DNA of 49,323 bases from Telmatospirillum sp. (GTDB lineage Bacteria; Pseudomonadota; Alphaproteobacteria; Rhodospirillales; Magnetospirillaceae). The stretch is from contig JARLJB010000012.1 in assembly GCA_031291415.1 (NCBI GenBank), positions 1 through 49,323 of the forward strand. Reading direction: 5' to 3'. Shown in pieces: positions 35,457-44,007 of this stretch. The notes under the pieces were generated by a model. That model saw only the letters and a list, made by a program, of their open reading frames with translations. It was not told where the DNA came from and searched no databases. The stretch's first letter is position 1, and every line of letters begins with the position of its first letter. Made by a program: the position numbers and the translations under genes.

Positions 35457-36581
35457 ATGAGCGACGACATCTTGAACGCGATCGAGACGAGACTGGGGCT
35501 CTCTCGCCGCAGTTTCATGCAGTTCTGTGCGGCCATGGCAGCGACGATGGGCTTGCCGGCCGGCGCGGAAGCCGAGATCGCCAATGCCATCGTCTCCGGC
35601 AAGCGTCCGCCGGTCATTTGGTTGCATTTTCTGGAATGCACCGGCTGTACCGAATCGATGCTGCGCGCTGAACATCCCGCTCTCGACAAGCTGATCCTCG
35701 AGGTCATTTCGCTCGACTATCACGAAACCCTGTTCGCCGCCTCCGGGCATCAGGCGGAAGCCGCCCGCAAGAGTGCGATGGCAGCCAACAAGGGCAAGTA
35801 TGTGCTGGTCGTCGAAGGGGCTATTTCGACCAAGGACGGTGGCATCTACTGCAAGGTCGGCGGCCAGACCTCCCTCGACCTGGTCAAGGAATGCGCGGCT
35901 GACGCAGCTGCCGTGATCGCCATCGGCTCCTGCGCCGCCTGGGGTGGCATGCCGTCTTCGGCCCCCAATCCGACCGGTGCGGTGGGCGTGGCCGAGATTA
36001 TCAAGGACAAGCCGGTGGTGAATATCCCCGGCTGCCCGCCCAGCCCCTACAATTTCCTGTCGACTGTCGTGCATTATCTGACGTTCGGCGTGCTGCCCGA
36101 TCTCGACGACAAAGGTCGGCCGAAATTCGCCTATGGGCGTATCATTCACGAGAATTGCGAACGTCGTCCGCATTTCGATGCTGGTCGTTTTGCCCAGGAA
36201 TTCGGCGACGAGGGGCATCGCAAGGGGTACTGTCTGTACAAGTTGGGATGCAAAGGCCCCGAAACGTTCGCCAACTGTCCGTCGATTCTTTTCAACGATG
36301 TCGGGGGTGGAAGCTGGCCGGTCGGGACGGGGCATCCCTGCATCGGTTGTTCCGAGAAAGGAATCGGCTTCACCAAGCCGATTCATGCCCTGGCTGATCC
36401 GCTTTACATCACGCCGCCGGAATCCTATCCGCGAATTGTCGAAGAACAGGGGCAGGGAGTGACGTTGGGCTCCGCCGCGACCGTGGCCGTTATCGGTGGT
36501 TTGGCTGTGGGTGCCGGGTTGCGGGTCGCCCGCAATCTCGGCAAGAGCAAGCCGGAAGATACGTCGATCGGGAAGGAATGA
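35457..36581 (+). CDS. hybO: Uptake [NiFe]-hydrogenase small subunit (HybO type)
   Basis: The 374-residue protein carries a Tat signal (LSRRSFMQF, Arg17-Arg18) and a C-terminal membrane helix (about 345-365, GSAATVAVIGGLAVGAGL), so the enzyme faces the periplasm. Proximal-cluster cysteines are in LECTGCTES; other ligands lie in AIGSCAAWGG, IPGCPPSPYN, HENCERRPHF, YKLGCKGPETFANCP and HPCIGCSEKG. Gene order with HybA, HybB and the large subunit afterwards is that of E. coli hydrogenase 2 (group 1c), not hupSLC. It would channel electrons from the active site to HybA. Transcribed from the sigma-54 promoter upstream. Named hybO by position; hupS would also be used. Confidence 0.93.
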   Translation: MSDDILNAIETRLGLSRRSFMQFCAAMAATMGLPAGAEAEIANAIVSGKRPPVIWLHFLECTGCTESMLRAEHPALDKLILEVISLDYHETLFAASGHQAEAARKSAMAANKGKYVLVVEGAISTKDGGIYCKVGGQTSLDLVKECAADAAAVIAIGSCAAWGGMPSSAPNPTGAVGVAEIIKDKPVVNIPGCPPSPYNFLSTVVHYLTFGVLPDLDDKGRPKFAYGRIIHENCERRPHFDAGRFAQEFGDEGHRKGYCLYKLGCKGPETFANCPSILFNDVGGGSWPVGTGHPCIGCSEKGIGFTKPIHALADPLYITPPESYPRIVEEQGQGVTLGSAATVAVIGGLAVGAGLRVARNLGKSKPEDTSIGKE

Positions 36582-36585
36582 TCCC

Positions 36586-37557
36586 ATGGCTCTCTCCAGA
36601 CGCAATTTTCTCAAGGGAGCGGCCGCCGGCAGTGCCGCCGCGGCTTGCGCCGCGGCCACGACCACACCGGCCGACGCCCGCGAGAACCAGACCTTGCCGC
36701 CAAAGGCGGTCGGTCTGCTTTACGATTCGACGCTTTGTGTCGGCTGCAAGGCCTGTGTCGTGGCTTGCCGCGACGCCAACGACACCAAGCCGGAATTCTC
36801 GACGGACGAGAAGATATGGGATACCGCCCTCGACATCTCGGGCAAGACCATCACGGTCATCAAGATGTACTCAGAGGGAACCGGGCAGCATAAGGACCAG
36901 GAAAAGGACGGTTTCGCCTTCATGAAGCGGTCCTGCCTGCACTGCGTCGATCCGTCTTGCGTGTCGGTCTGTCCGGTCAGCGCGATGACCAAGGATCCGG
37001 TGACCGGCATCGTCAGCCACGAACCGGCGGACTGCATCGGTTGCCGCTATTGTATCGTCGCCTGTCCGTTCGCTGTGCCGCAATTCGAATTCGACAAGCC
37101 GTTTCCCAAGCTTCTGAAATGCCAACTCTGCAAGCAGCGGTTGGCGGTTGGCAAGATCCCGGCCTGCGCCGAAGTCTGCCCGACCGGCGCGACGCTGTTC
37201 GGTCCGGTAACCGCTTTGAAAGAAGAGGCGGCGCGCCGTACCGGCACTCCGGCGGGACAACCGACCAATTATCCCCGCAAAGTCGTCGACTCGACCGATG
37301 TGCATGAACGTCCTAACGCCAAATATGTTCAGCATACCTACGGTGCCACCGAGATGGGGGGCACGCAGATGCTGCTGCTTTCGGGCGTGCCGTTCGAAAA
37401 GATGGGCTATCCGACGCTTCGAGAGAAGTCTTATGCCGCCGAGGCCGAGACCATCCAGGATGGCATTTACGGTGGGTTTGTCGCACCGGTCGCGCTGTTC
37501 GCCGGGCTGCTTTACATGGCCCACAAGAACACCAAAAACCATGATGAGGAGGAATAA
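36586..37557 (+). CDS. hybA: HybA-type ferredoxin subunit of hydrogenase
   Basis: The 323-residue protein has a Tat signal (LSRRNFLKGA, Arg5-Arg6), four clusters' worth of cysteines for 4Fe-4S centres (CVGCKACVVAC, CLHCVDPSCVSVCP, CIGCRYCIVACP, CQLCKQR with CAEVCP) and a C-terminal membrane helix (FVAPVALFAGLLYMAH). In hydrogenase 2 it relays electrons from the small subunit to HybB. The ATG at 36586 is four bases after the stop of the small-subunit gene, with AAGGA upstream. Confidence 0.93.
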   Translation: MALSRRNFLKGAAAGSAAAACAAATTTPADARENQTLPPKAVGLLYDSTLCVGCKACVVACRDANDTKPEFSTDEKIWDTALDISGKTITVIKMYSEGTGQHKDQEKDGFAFMKRSCLHCVDPSCVSVCPVSAMTKDPVTGIVSHEPADCIGCRYCIVACPFAVPQFEFDKPFPKLLKCQLCKQRLAVGKIPACAEVCPTGATLFGPVTALKEEAARRTGTPAGQPTNYPRKVVDSTDVHERPNAKYVQHTYGATEMGGTQMLLLSGVPFEKMGYPTLREKSYAAEAETIQDGIYGGFVAPVALFAGLLYMAHKNTKNHDEEE

Positions 37558-37559
37558 CC

Positions 37560-38753
37560 ATGTCCAAGGCTTCTCCTCTGGGCGGTCCATACATCACCAA
37601 GACGACGGTGATCACTGCCATCTTGACCGCGATCATGGGGGCACTGCTGCTCTATCGCCTGGTTTTCGGGCTGGGTGCGGTGACCAATCTTTCCAACGGC
37701 TACGGTTTCGGCCTGTGGATCGCCTATGACGTGTTCATCAGCACCGCCTTCGCCTGCGGCGGCTATTCCATGGCCATCCTGGTCTACATCTTCAACAAGG
37801 GCGAGTTCCATCCACTGGTTCGACCGGCTTTGCTGGCTTCCGCCTTCGGCTACAGTTTGGGCGGTATGTCGATCATGTTCGACATCGGCCGTTACTGGAA
37901 CGCCTGGCATCTGTTCCTGCCCGCATGGGCCAACACGACGTCGATCATGTTGGAGGTGGCCTGCTGCATCGGCGCCTATTGCTGCGTTCTGTGGGTTGAG
38001 TTCGCCCCGGTGATCGCCGCGAAATGGGGCACGCCGAAAATCCAGAAGATGTTGACGAAAACCGCCTTCATTCCGATCGCCGTCGGATGCCTGTTGCCGA
38101 CCATGCACCAGTCTTCTCTGGGATCGCTGCTCATTCCGGCGGGATATCTGGTCCATCCCCTGTGGCAGACCAACGTTTTGCCGCTTCTGGCGCTCAGTTC
38201 GGCGATCTGCATGGGCTATTCCATCGTCATCTTCGAAGGCAGCCTGGTTGCCGAAGCCTATAACCGCCCCAGCGAGGCGCCGATGCTGGGCAAGATCTCG
38301 CGGATTATCTCCTGGTTGCTGATATTCTACCTGGTGGTCCGTTGGGGAAATCTCATTTACGCGAACAAGCTGGGCCTGGTCCTGACATCGGGGAAATATT
38401 CGGCGTTCTTTATCATCGAGAACGTGCTGTTCTTGCTCCCGATTATTCTTCTTGCCTCGCAGCGGACCAGGTTCAACCCGCAAATTCTCTTCATCGCCGC
38501 GGTATCCATGTTGCTTGCCGGCGCCCTTTATCGCCTCGACCTGGTGCTGATCGCCTATGGTCGTGAGGGGTGGCACTATTTCCCGTCGATCGGCGAGATC
38601 CTGATTACCGTCGGTTTTGTGGCCCTGGAGATCCTGGGTTACATCGTCTGCGTCAGATTGTTCCCTGTTCTTTCCAGCCATCATCCGGCCTCGGGGTCGG
38701 ATTCCCATAGCGTTCGGCGTGCCCCAAGCGTGGCCGCGACGACCAACAAGTAA
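37560..38753 (+). CDS. hybB: HybB-type integral membrane subunit (NrfD/PsrC family)
   Basis: The 397-residue protein is almost wholly membrane-spanning (about ten helices) and belongs to the NrfD/PsrC family, which exchanges electrons with quinones and binds no heme. It replaces the cytochrome b (HupC) of most proteobacterial uptake hydrogenases. In E. coli, hydrogenase 2 can drive proton-coupled reverse electron flow through HybB, so this enzyme may be coupled to proton movement. GAGGAGG ends 8 bases before the ATG, which follows hybA by two bases. Confidence 0.93.
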   Translation: MSKASPLGGPYITKTTVITAILTAIMGALLLYRLVFGLGAVTNLSNGYGFGLWIAYDVFISTAFACGGYSMAILVYIFNKGEFHPLVRPALLASAFGYSLGGMSIMFDIGRYWNAWHLFLPAWANTTSIMLEVACCIGAYCCVLWVEFAPVIAAKWGTPKIQKMLTKTAFIPIAVGCLLPTMHQSSLGSLLIPAGYLVHPLWQTNVLPLLALSSAICMGYSIVIFEGSLVAEAYNRPSEAPMLGKISRIISWLLIFYLVVRWGNLIYANKLGLVLTSGKYSAFFIIENVLFLLPIILLASQRTRFNPQILFIAAVSMLLAGALYRLDLVLIAYGREGWHYFPSIGEILITVGFVALEILGYIVCVRLFPVLSSHHPASGSDSHSVRRAPSVAATTNK

Positions 38754-38768
38754 AAAAGGAGAGTTGCC

Positions 38769-40478
38769 GTGGCGACGAGAATCACCATCGATCCTATTAC
38801 CCGCATCGAGGGCCATCTGCGCGTCGACGTCGAGGTGGAAAACGGGAAAGTCTCCAAGGCCTGGTCATCGGGCCAGATGTGGCGGGGCATCGAGCAGATC
38901 GTGCAAGGGCGCGATCCACGCGACGCCTGGACCATCGTGCAACGGATTTGCGGCGTCTGTACCACCGTGCATGCAATGGCCTCGGTACGGTCGGTCGAGA
39001 ACGCGCTCAATCTCGAAATTCCGCTGAACGCCCAGTACATCCGCAACATGATCATGTGCGCCCATTCGGTGCATGATCACATCGTCCACTTCTACCATCT
39101 GTCAGCGCTCGATTGGGTCGACGTGGTATCGGCCTTGAAGGCCGATCCGGCCAAGGCGGCACAGCTGGCGGAAAGCCTTTCCGATTGGGAAGGAAACAGC
39201 CGCCATGTGATGACCGACGTTCAGAATCGTCTGAAGACCTTCGTCGGGTCGGGGCAGTTGGGTGTCTTCACCAACGGCTATTGGGGTCATCCGGCGATGA
39301 AGTTGCCGCCGGAAGTCAATCTGATGGCTGTCGCCCATTATCTGCAGGCACTGGAAGTGCAGCGCTACGCCAACAAGATCGTGGCGACCCTGGGATCGAA
39401 GACTCCGCACATCCAAAATCTGGCGGTTGGCGGCGTCTCGAACCCAATCGCGACAGACAGCCAGTCGGTGCTGACCATCGAGCGCCTTCTGCTGATCAAG
39501 GAGATGATGGACAAGCTTGGTTCTTTCATCCGCAACTGTTATCAGGTCGATGTCGCCGCGGTCGGCGCCTTCTATTCCGACTGGACGGCCATCGGCGCCG
39601 GCATTACCGACTATCTGTCGGTCCCCGACATGCCGCTCGACACCAAATGCACCAAGTTCATGACACCGGGCGGCTTCATCAAGGGCGGCGATCTCTCGAC
39701 GTTCAAGCCGATCACCTCGTACAGCGATGCCTATTTCCGTGACGGAGTCGCCGAATCGGTGAAGCATTCCTGGTACAAATATTCTGGCGGGTCGGGTGCG
39801 CTGCATCCGTGGAAGGGCGAGACGACGCCGGCCTACACGGATTTTCAGGATAACGGGAAATATTCCTGGGTGAAGTCTCCGACCTTTTACGGAAAGCCGG
39901 CCCAGGTCGGGCCGCTGGCCAATGTGCTGTGCGGCGTTGCCGCCGGCCATCAGCAGACCATCAGCCACCTGAACCGCGTGGTCGATCTGGTCAGTCATCT
40001 GTCGGGCACGAAGATTCCGCTGACGGCCCTGCATTCGACCATCGGCCGTCATGCGGCGCGCGCCGTGCGCTGTGGTGTCATGCACGAAAACCTTCAGGCC
40101 AATTGGCAGGCATTGATGGAAAACATCGCCAAAGGCGACGTGACGACCTACAACAAGCCGGTTTTCCCGAAAGGGGAAATCATGGGTGTCGGTCTGCACG
40201 AGGCACCGCGTGGCGTGCTGTCTCACTGGTCGGTGATCAAGGATGGCAAGATCGCCAACTATCAGGCGGTGGTGCCGACGACTTGGCTGGCGGCGCCGCG
40301 TAACGAAGAGGATCAGATCGGTCCCTACGAAGCGTCCTTGCTCAACACGCCGGTGGCCGACCCCGAGCGTCCTCTCGAAGTGTTGCGGACCGTCCATTCG
40401 TTCGATCCTTGCCTGGCCTGTGCGGTTCATTTGACCGACAAGGAACATAAGACGGCCGTTCAGGTGAAGGCGCTTTAG
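38769..40478 (+). CDS. hybC: Uptake [NiFe]-hydrogenase large subunit (HybC type)
   Basis: The 569-residue catalytic subunit oxidises H2 at its [NiFe] centre. Ligands are Cys61 and Cys64 (RICGVCTTVHA) and Cys548 and Cys551 (DPCLACAVH). After His554 a 15-residue tail follows, the part removed by the maturation protease once nickel is in. There is no signal; it is exported with the small subunit by the Tat route. The start is GTG 38769 behind AAAAGGAGAG. A terminator-like hairpin follows before the protease gene. Confidence 0.95.
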   Translation: MATRITIDPITRIEGHLRVDVEVENGKVSKAWSSGQMWRGIEQIVQGRDPRDAWTIVQRICGVCTTVHAMASVRSVENALNLEIPLNAQYIRNMIMCAHSVHDHIVHFYHLSALDWVDVVSALKADPAKAAQLAESLSDWEGNSRHVMTDVQNRLKTFVGSGQLGVFTNGYWGHPAMKLPPEVNLMAVAHYLQALEVQRYANKIVATLGSKTPHIQNLAVGGVSNPIATDSQSVLTIERLLLIKEMMDKLGSFIRNCYQVDVAAVGAFYSDWTAIGAGITDYLSVPDMPLDTKCTKFMTPGGFIKGGDLSTFKPITSYSDAYFRDGVAESVKHSWYKYSGGSGALHPWKGETTPAYTDFQDNGKYSWVKSPTFYGKPAQVGPLANVLCGVAAGHQQTISHLNRVVDLVSHLSGTKIPLTALHSTIGRHAARAVRCGVMHENLQANWQALMENIAKGDVTTYNKPVFPKGEIMGVGLHEAPRGVLSHWSVIKDGKIANYQAVVPTTWLAAPRNEEDQIGPYEASLLNTPVADPERPLEVLRTVHSFDPCLACAVHLTDKEHKTAVQVKAL

Positions 40479-40525
40479 CTTCACCTGGGCGATCGTTTGC
40501 GATACCCTTGGCAAGGCTCGCGGTT

Positions 40526-40557
40526 GCCCGCTTTCGTTGGCGGCCGCGGGCCTTTTT
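40526..40557 (+). terminator. Terminator-like hairpin between structural and maturation genes
   Basis: GCCCGC (40526-40531) pairs with GCGGGC (40546-40551), followed by CTTTTT. It lies inside the operon, 15 bases before the protease gene, and could limit read-through so that structural subunits are made in excess of maturation factors. Confidence 0.6.
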
Positions 40558-40571
40558 ATCAGGTGACAAGT

Positions 40572-41051
40572 ATGCGAGTGGTTGTTCTGGGCATTGGCAA
40601 TGTGCTGATGTCGGACGAGGGAATAGGGGTCCACGCCGTCGACGCGTTGCAAAAGCGCTTTGCCCTGCATGACGATGTCGAAGTGATTGACGGCGGGACC
40701 ACCGGCATGGAGTTGTTGCCCGATCTCGAAGGGGCGCAATATCTGGTCGTGATCGATGCCGTCCGCGTCGGAAAACCGGCGGGTAGTGTCGTGCGGTTGG
40801 AGGGTGACGAGGTGCCGGCCTTCTTCAAGACCAAGCTGTCACCGCATCAGGTCGGACTGTCCGATGTGCTCGCGGCTCTGCGGTTTTCCGGCGGAGCGCC
40901 CGACCATGTGATATTGATCGGCGTGCAACCGGCGTCGCTCGACATGGGGATGGATTTGTCGCCCACGGTCGCGGCGCGGATGGACGAGGTCTTGGACCTG
41001 GTGACGACGGAACTGGCGACAATCGGCGTACCAGCCCGGGCGCTGGTCTGA
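40572..41051 (+). CDS. hybD: Hydrogenase maturation protease (HybD/HupD type)
   Basis: The 159-residue endopeptidase cuts the C-terminal tail of the hydrogenase large subunit. Nickel-probing residues match E. coli HybD: Glu16 (LMSDEGIGV), Asp62 (VVIDAVR) and His92 (SPHQVGL). GTGMELL-like GGTTGMELL is also present. The start ATG 40572 follows AGGTGA; an upstream in-frame ATG at 40497 precedes the terminator and is rejected. The regulatory large subunit has no tail and is not a target, so this protease serves the HybC-type subunit. Confidence 0.93.
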   Translation: MRVVVLGIGNVLMSDEGIGVHAVDALQKRFALHDDVEVIDGGTTGMELLPDLEGAQYLVVIDAVRVGKPAGSVVRLEGDEVPAFFKTKLSPHQVGLSDVLAALRFSGGAPDHVILIGVQPASLDMGMDLSPTVAARMDEVLDLVTTELATIGVPARALV

Positions 41052-41068
41052 TCGGGAGCGGGGAAATC

Positions 41069-41314
41069 ATGTGCATGGCCATTCCGTCGCGTGTTCTGGC
41101 CATCGAGGGCGACATGGCCACGGTCGAATGTTTCGGGGTGGAACGCCGGGTCAGCCTGATGCTGATGGATGAACCGGTCGCCCTCGGCGATTTTCTGATC
41201 ATTCAGTCGGGTGCTTTCGCGGTGGAGCGCGTGTCGCCGGAACAAGCCCGCGAGTCGCTCGACTATTTTGCGGAAGCCATGCGAGAGGTTCCGCCACCCA
41301 ACGAGGCGATATGA
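41069..41314 (+). CDS. hupF: HypC/HybG/HupF-family chaperone (dedicated paralogue)
   Basis: An 81-residue HypC-like protein with the essential N-terminal Cys2 (MCMAIPSRV), which in the family contacts HypD and the large subunit to deliver the Fe(CN)2CO unit. It is one of two such proteins in the island; the C-terminal part (EAMREVPPPNEAI) is longer than in the second. HupF-type proteins in other bacteria protect HupL under oxygen. It overlaps the next gene by 4 bases. Confidence 0.9.
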   Translation: MCMAIPSRVLAIEGDMATVECFGVERRVSLMLMDEPVALGDFLIIQSGAFAVERVSPEQARESLDYFAEAMREVPPPNEAI

Positions 41315-42450
41315 CCGGCACGCCTGCGGAGGGGGCCATCCACATTCGTCTTGGTGTGGAGGCGGGGTTGTTTTCCAAGGTCGTCATCGGAAATCACCGG
41401 ATCTTGCGGGCGACGGCGCCCTTGGCCGGGCGGTCCGGTGACGATGTTCCGGACTTGGTGGCGCGGTTGTTTTCCGTCTGCCGGATTGCCCAGGGTGTTG
41501 CTTCCGTCAGCGCCATCGAAGGGGCGTCGGCGGTTCGGCCCGACGGCCGACAGAAAGCGGCACGGCATTTTCTGATCCAAAGCGAGACTTTGCTCGAACA
41601 TGCCGGACGGGCTTGTCTCGACTGGACCCGGTTGCTTGGCGAAGCGCCATTGGTGGCCGTGCTTAAGCGGCTTCGTTCGGCTTTGGTGGACTTGCCGGAC
41701 CGACTTTTCCCGGACGGCGACTGGCTGCGGCCCGGTGGTGGCCGGCTTCTCACTGAGGCCCCCTTGTTGACAGACCGTCTGACCGCCGTGGCCGAAGCGG
41801 TCGACCAAGCCATTCTGGGCCGGTTCGGTGACGATGGAATTCCGGTGGGCGACGCCACCATCCTCGGCCGACTGGCCGGGAAATTCCTGACCGACGGCGT
41901 CGCCGGTTTTGGGGCGATGACAATCGGTCCTTTGCCGATTTTTGAGGCCGGGCCGCTTGACGCCCGATTGGCGGCCGACGCCGATGGTGGCTTCATCGCC
42001 CGTCCGGACTGGGGAGGCATGCCTTATTTGACCGGCCCGCTGGCCCGTCGTTGGGACCATCCGGCGGTGCGGGCTGTCATTGCCCGTCATGGCAGCGGGC
42101 TGTTGGCGCATGTGGCTGCCAGGGCGGTGGAAATGGCGGCGACCTTGCGCGAAATGCAGGACTTCGCGCAAGGTCTGTGCAAAGATACCAGTTCGCAATC
42201 GGAGCCGGCTGATGGAGGTCTGGCGGTCGTCGAGGCGGCTCGCGGTCGGCTGGTGCATCGGGTGGAACTCGATGCGGGGAAGGTAATGCGTTATCAAATT
42301 CTGGCTCCCACCGAATGGAATTTTCATCCGAACGGCCCGTTGGTCCAGGGGCTTTTGGGGCATCCCGCCGGCGTCGATCCGGTCAGCCGGGCCGGTATGC
42401 TTGTCACCGCTCTTGATCCTTGCGTCGCCTTTCGTGTCGAGATGCTGTGA
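41311..42450 (+). CDS. hupK: HupK-like large-subunit homologue lacking [NiFe] ligands
   Basis: The 379-residue protein resembles a hydrogenase large subunit over its length but has lost catalytic ligands. The terminal motif, normally DPCxxCxxH, reads DPCVAFRVE, keeping Cys371 while Cys is Phe374 and His is Glu377. The N-terminal pair has decayed to SVCRIAQGV. HupK proteins are thought to be a scaffold on which the Fe cofactor is built or held before transfer to HupL. It is placed between hupF and hypA, sharing one base (TGATG) with hypA. Confidence 0.85.
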   Translation: MTGTPAEGAIHIRLGVEAGLFSKVVIGNHRILRATAPLAGRSGDDVPDLVARLFSVCRIAQGVASVSAIEGASAVRPDGRQKAARHFLIQSETLLEHAGRACLDWTRLLGEAPLVAVLKRLRSALVDLPDRLFPDGDWLRPGGGRLLTEAPLLTDRLTAVAEAVDQAILGRFGDDGIPVGDATILGRLAGKFLTDGVAGFGAMTIGPLPIFEAGPLDARLAADADGGFIARPDWGGMPYLTGPLARRWDHPAVRAVIARHGSGLLAHVAARAVEMAATLREMQDFAQGLCKDTSSQSEPADGGLAVVEAARGRLVHRVELDAGKVMRYQILAPTEWNFHPNGPLVQGLLGHPAGVDPVSRAGMLVTALDPCVAFRVEML

Positions 42451-42791
42451 TGCATGAAATGTCGTTGACCGAGGGTATCCTTCGGGTGTTGGAAGAGCAG
42501 GCGGCGGTGCATGGGTTTGCCCGGGTGAAGACCGTCTGGCTGGAGATCGGCGAGTTGTCGCCGGTCGATCCCGAGGCACTGCAGTTTTGTTTCGAGGCGA
42601 TCCGGATCGGAACTCTGGCTGAAGAGGCCAAAATGGAAATCGTCCGGGTTCCCGGCCAAGCGCTTTGCATCGATTGCGGCAAGCAGGTACATCTGGTTCA
42701 CCGGTTTGCCTCCTGCCCGGACTGCGGGGGAGAAAAACTCCAGGTCAGCGGTGGTGACGAGATGCGGATCAAGGAATTGGAGGTCGAGTGA
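42450..42791 (+). CDS. hypA: Hydrogenase nickel incorporation protein HypA
   Basis: The 113-residue protein delivers nickel to the large subunit with HypB. His2 (MHEMSLTEG) is the Ni ligand, and a zinc site is formed by CIDCG and CPDCG in the C-terminal half. The ATG overlaps the hupK stop (TGATG), and the stop shares a base with the hypB ATG. Confidence 0.95.
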   Translation: MHEMSLTEGILRVLEEQAAVHGFARVKTVWLEIGELSPVDPEALQFCFEAIRIGTLAEEAKMEIVRVPGQALCIDCGKQVHLVHRFASCPDCGGEKLQVSGGDEMRIKELEVE

Positions 42792-43765
42792 TGTGCACGG
42801 TATGTGGCTGCGGTAATGACACCGTCGGTGGCGCCGAAGGCCATGAACACGATCACGATCATGGGCACCCTCATGACCATGGACACGAGCATGGTCATGA
42901 TCACGATCATCCGCACGATCATGGCGATGGTCCTCACCATCATCACGACCATGACCATCTTCATGAGCATGTTTCCGAAGACGCCGCCGGCGACATGCAT
43001 TTCGGTCAAGGACCGGCGGGAACCCACGTTCCGGGACTGAGCCAGGCCCGCATGGTCAAGATCGAGCAGGATATTCTCGGCTACAACAACGGTTTCGCGG
43101 CGGAGAACCGCGCCTATTTCGCCGAAAACGGTGTGCTGGCGCTCAATCTGGTGTCAAGCCCCGGATCGGGGAAGACAACACTGCTGTGCCGGACCGCCGT
43201 TGATCTCAAATCGCGCTTTCCGGTGTCCGTCATCGAGGGAGACCAGCAGACCAGCAACGATGCCGATCGCATCCGGGAAACCGGCGTGCCGGCTTTGCAG
43301 GTGAACACCGGCAAGGGCTGCCATCTCGATGCCCACATGGTTGGCCGCGCCGTCGAAAAGCTCGGTCCGGCCGAGGATTCTGTGCTCTTTATCGAAAATG
43401 TCGGCAATCTGGTGTGTCCGGCCGGTTTCGACCTTGGGGAAGCCGCGAAAGTGGTCATCCTTTCGGTGACCGAGGGCGAGGACAAGCCAATTAAATATCC
43501 CGACATGTTCGCCGCCGCCGAGGTGATGATCCTCAACAAGGTGGATCTGCTGCCTTATCTCACATTCGATGTCGAACGATCGATCGCCTACGCCCGCAAG
43601 ATCAACCCGCAGATCGACGTGCTGAAGGTTTCGGCGACCTCGGGCGAGGGGTTGGACGGTTGGTACCAGTGGATCGACAAAAAGCGGACGGCGGTGTTGT
43701 CCGAGCGGATCGCCGCCCTTGAGGCCAAACTGGCGAGTGTGCGTAACCGTCTGGCATCGCATTGA
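42791..43765 (+). CDS. hypB: Hydrogenase nickel GTPase HypB with His-rich N-terminus
   Basis: The 324-residue SIMIBI GTPase has three parts: an N-terminal high-affinity nickel motif (Cys2, Cys5, Cys7 in CTVCGCG), a His/Asp-rich segment with 22 histidines in about 45 residues (about 17-61), and the GTPase domain with Walker [28 protein letters not shown], and NKVD. It stores nickel and loads it onto HypA and the large subunit. The ATG at 42791 is preferred over GTG at 42788. The DNA of the His region is a tandem of near-repeats, prone to length change. Confidence 0.95.
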   Translation: MCTVCGCGNDTVGGAEGHEHDHDHGHPHDHGHEHGHDHDHPHDHGDGPHHHHDHDHLHEHVSEDAAGDMHFGQGPAGTHVPGLSQARMVKIEQDILGYNNGFAAENRAYFAENGVLALNLVSSPGSGKTTLLCRTAVDLKSRFPVSVIEGDQQTSNDADRIRETGVPALQVNTGKGCHLDAHMVGRAVEKLGPAEDSVLFIENVGNLVCPAGFDLGEAAKVVILSVTEGEDKPIKYPDMFAAAEVMILNKVDLLPYLTFDVERSIAYARKINPQIDVLKVSATSGEGLDGWYQWIDKKRTAVLSERIAALEAKLASVRNRLASH

Positions 43766-43782
43766 TCTAAAGGAGCATCTCC

Positions 43783-44007
43783 ATGTGTCTTGCCCTGCCT
43801 GCTCTGGTTAAGGACGTGTTGCCCGATGACCTCGCCCTGGTCGAACTGGGCGGCGTGACCAAGGAAATCTCGCTTGCCCTGGTCGAAGATGTGGTCGCTG
43901 GCGACTATGTCATCGTTCATGTCGGATATGCCCTGTCGAAGGTCGATCCGGCCGAGGCCGCGAAGACCTTGGCGCTGTTCGCCGAAATGTCGGCGGCCGT
44001 GCAATGA
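43783..44007 (+). CDS. hypC: Hydrogenase assembly chaperone HypC
   Basis: The 74-residue protein starts MCLALPALV with the essential Cys2 and continues with VGDYVIVHVGYAL-like VAGDYVIVHVGYALSKVD. It forms the HypC-HypD scaffold for the Fe(CN)2CO unit. It overlaps hypD by 4 bases (ATGA). Its closeness to hypD suggests it is the general partner, with hupF the substrate-specific one. Confidence 0.94.
   Translation: MCLALPALVKDVLPDDLALVELGGVTKEISLALVEDVVAGDYVIVHVGYALSKVDPAEAAKTLALFAEMSAAVQ

Noticed and set aside
35457-40478. Standard hupSLC-type uptake hydrogenase
   Set aside because: There is no cytochrome b gene; HybA- and HybB-type genes lie between small and large subunit genes.
41311-42450. 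A third active hydrogenase large subunit
   Set aside because: Three of the four Ni-ligating cysteines and the terminal His are missing, so it cannot hold a normal [NiFe] centre.
42850-42970. CRISPR-like short repeats (CATGATCACGATCATG pattern)
   Set aside because: They are in-frame codons for alternating His and Asp in HypB, with no spacers of constant length and no cas genes.
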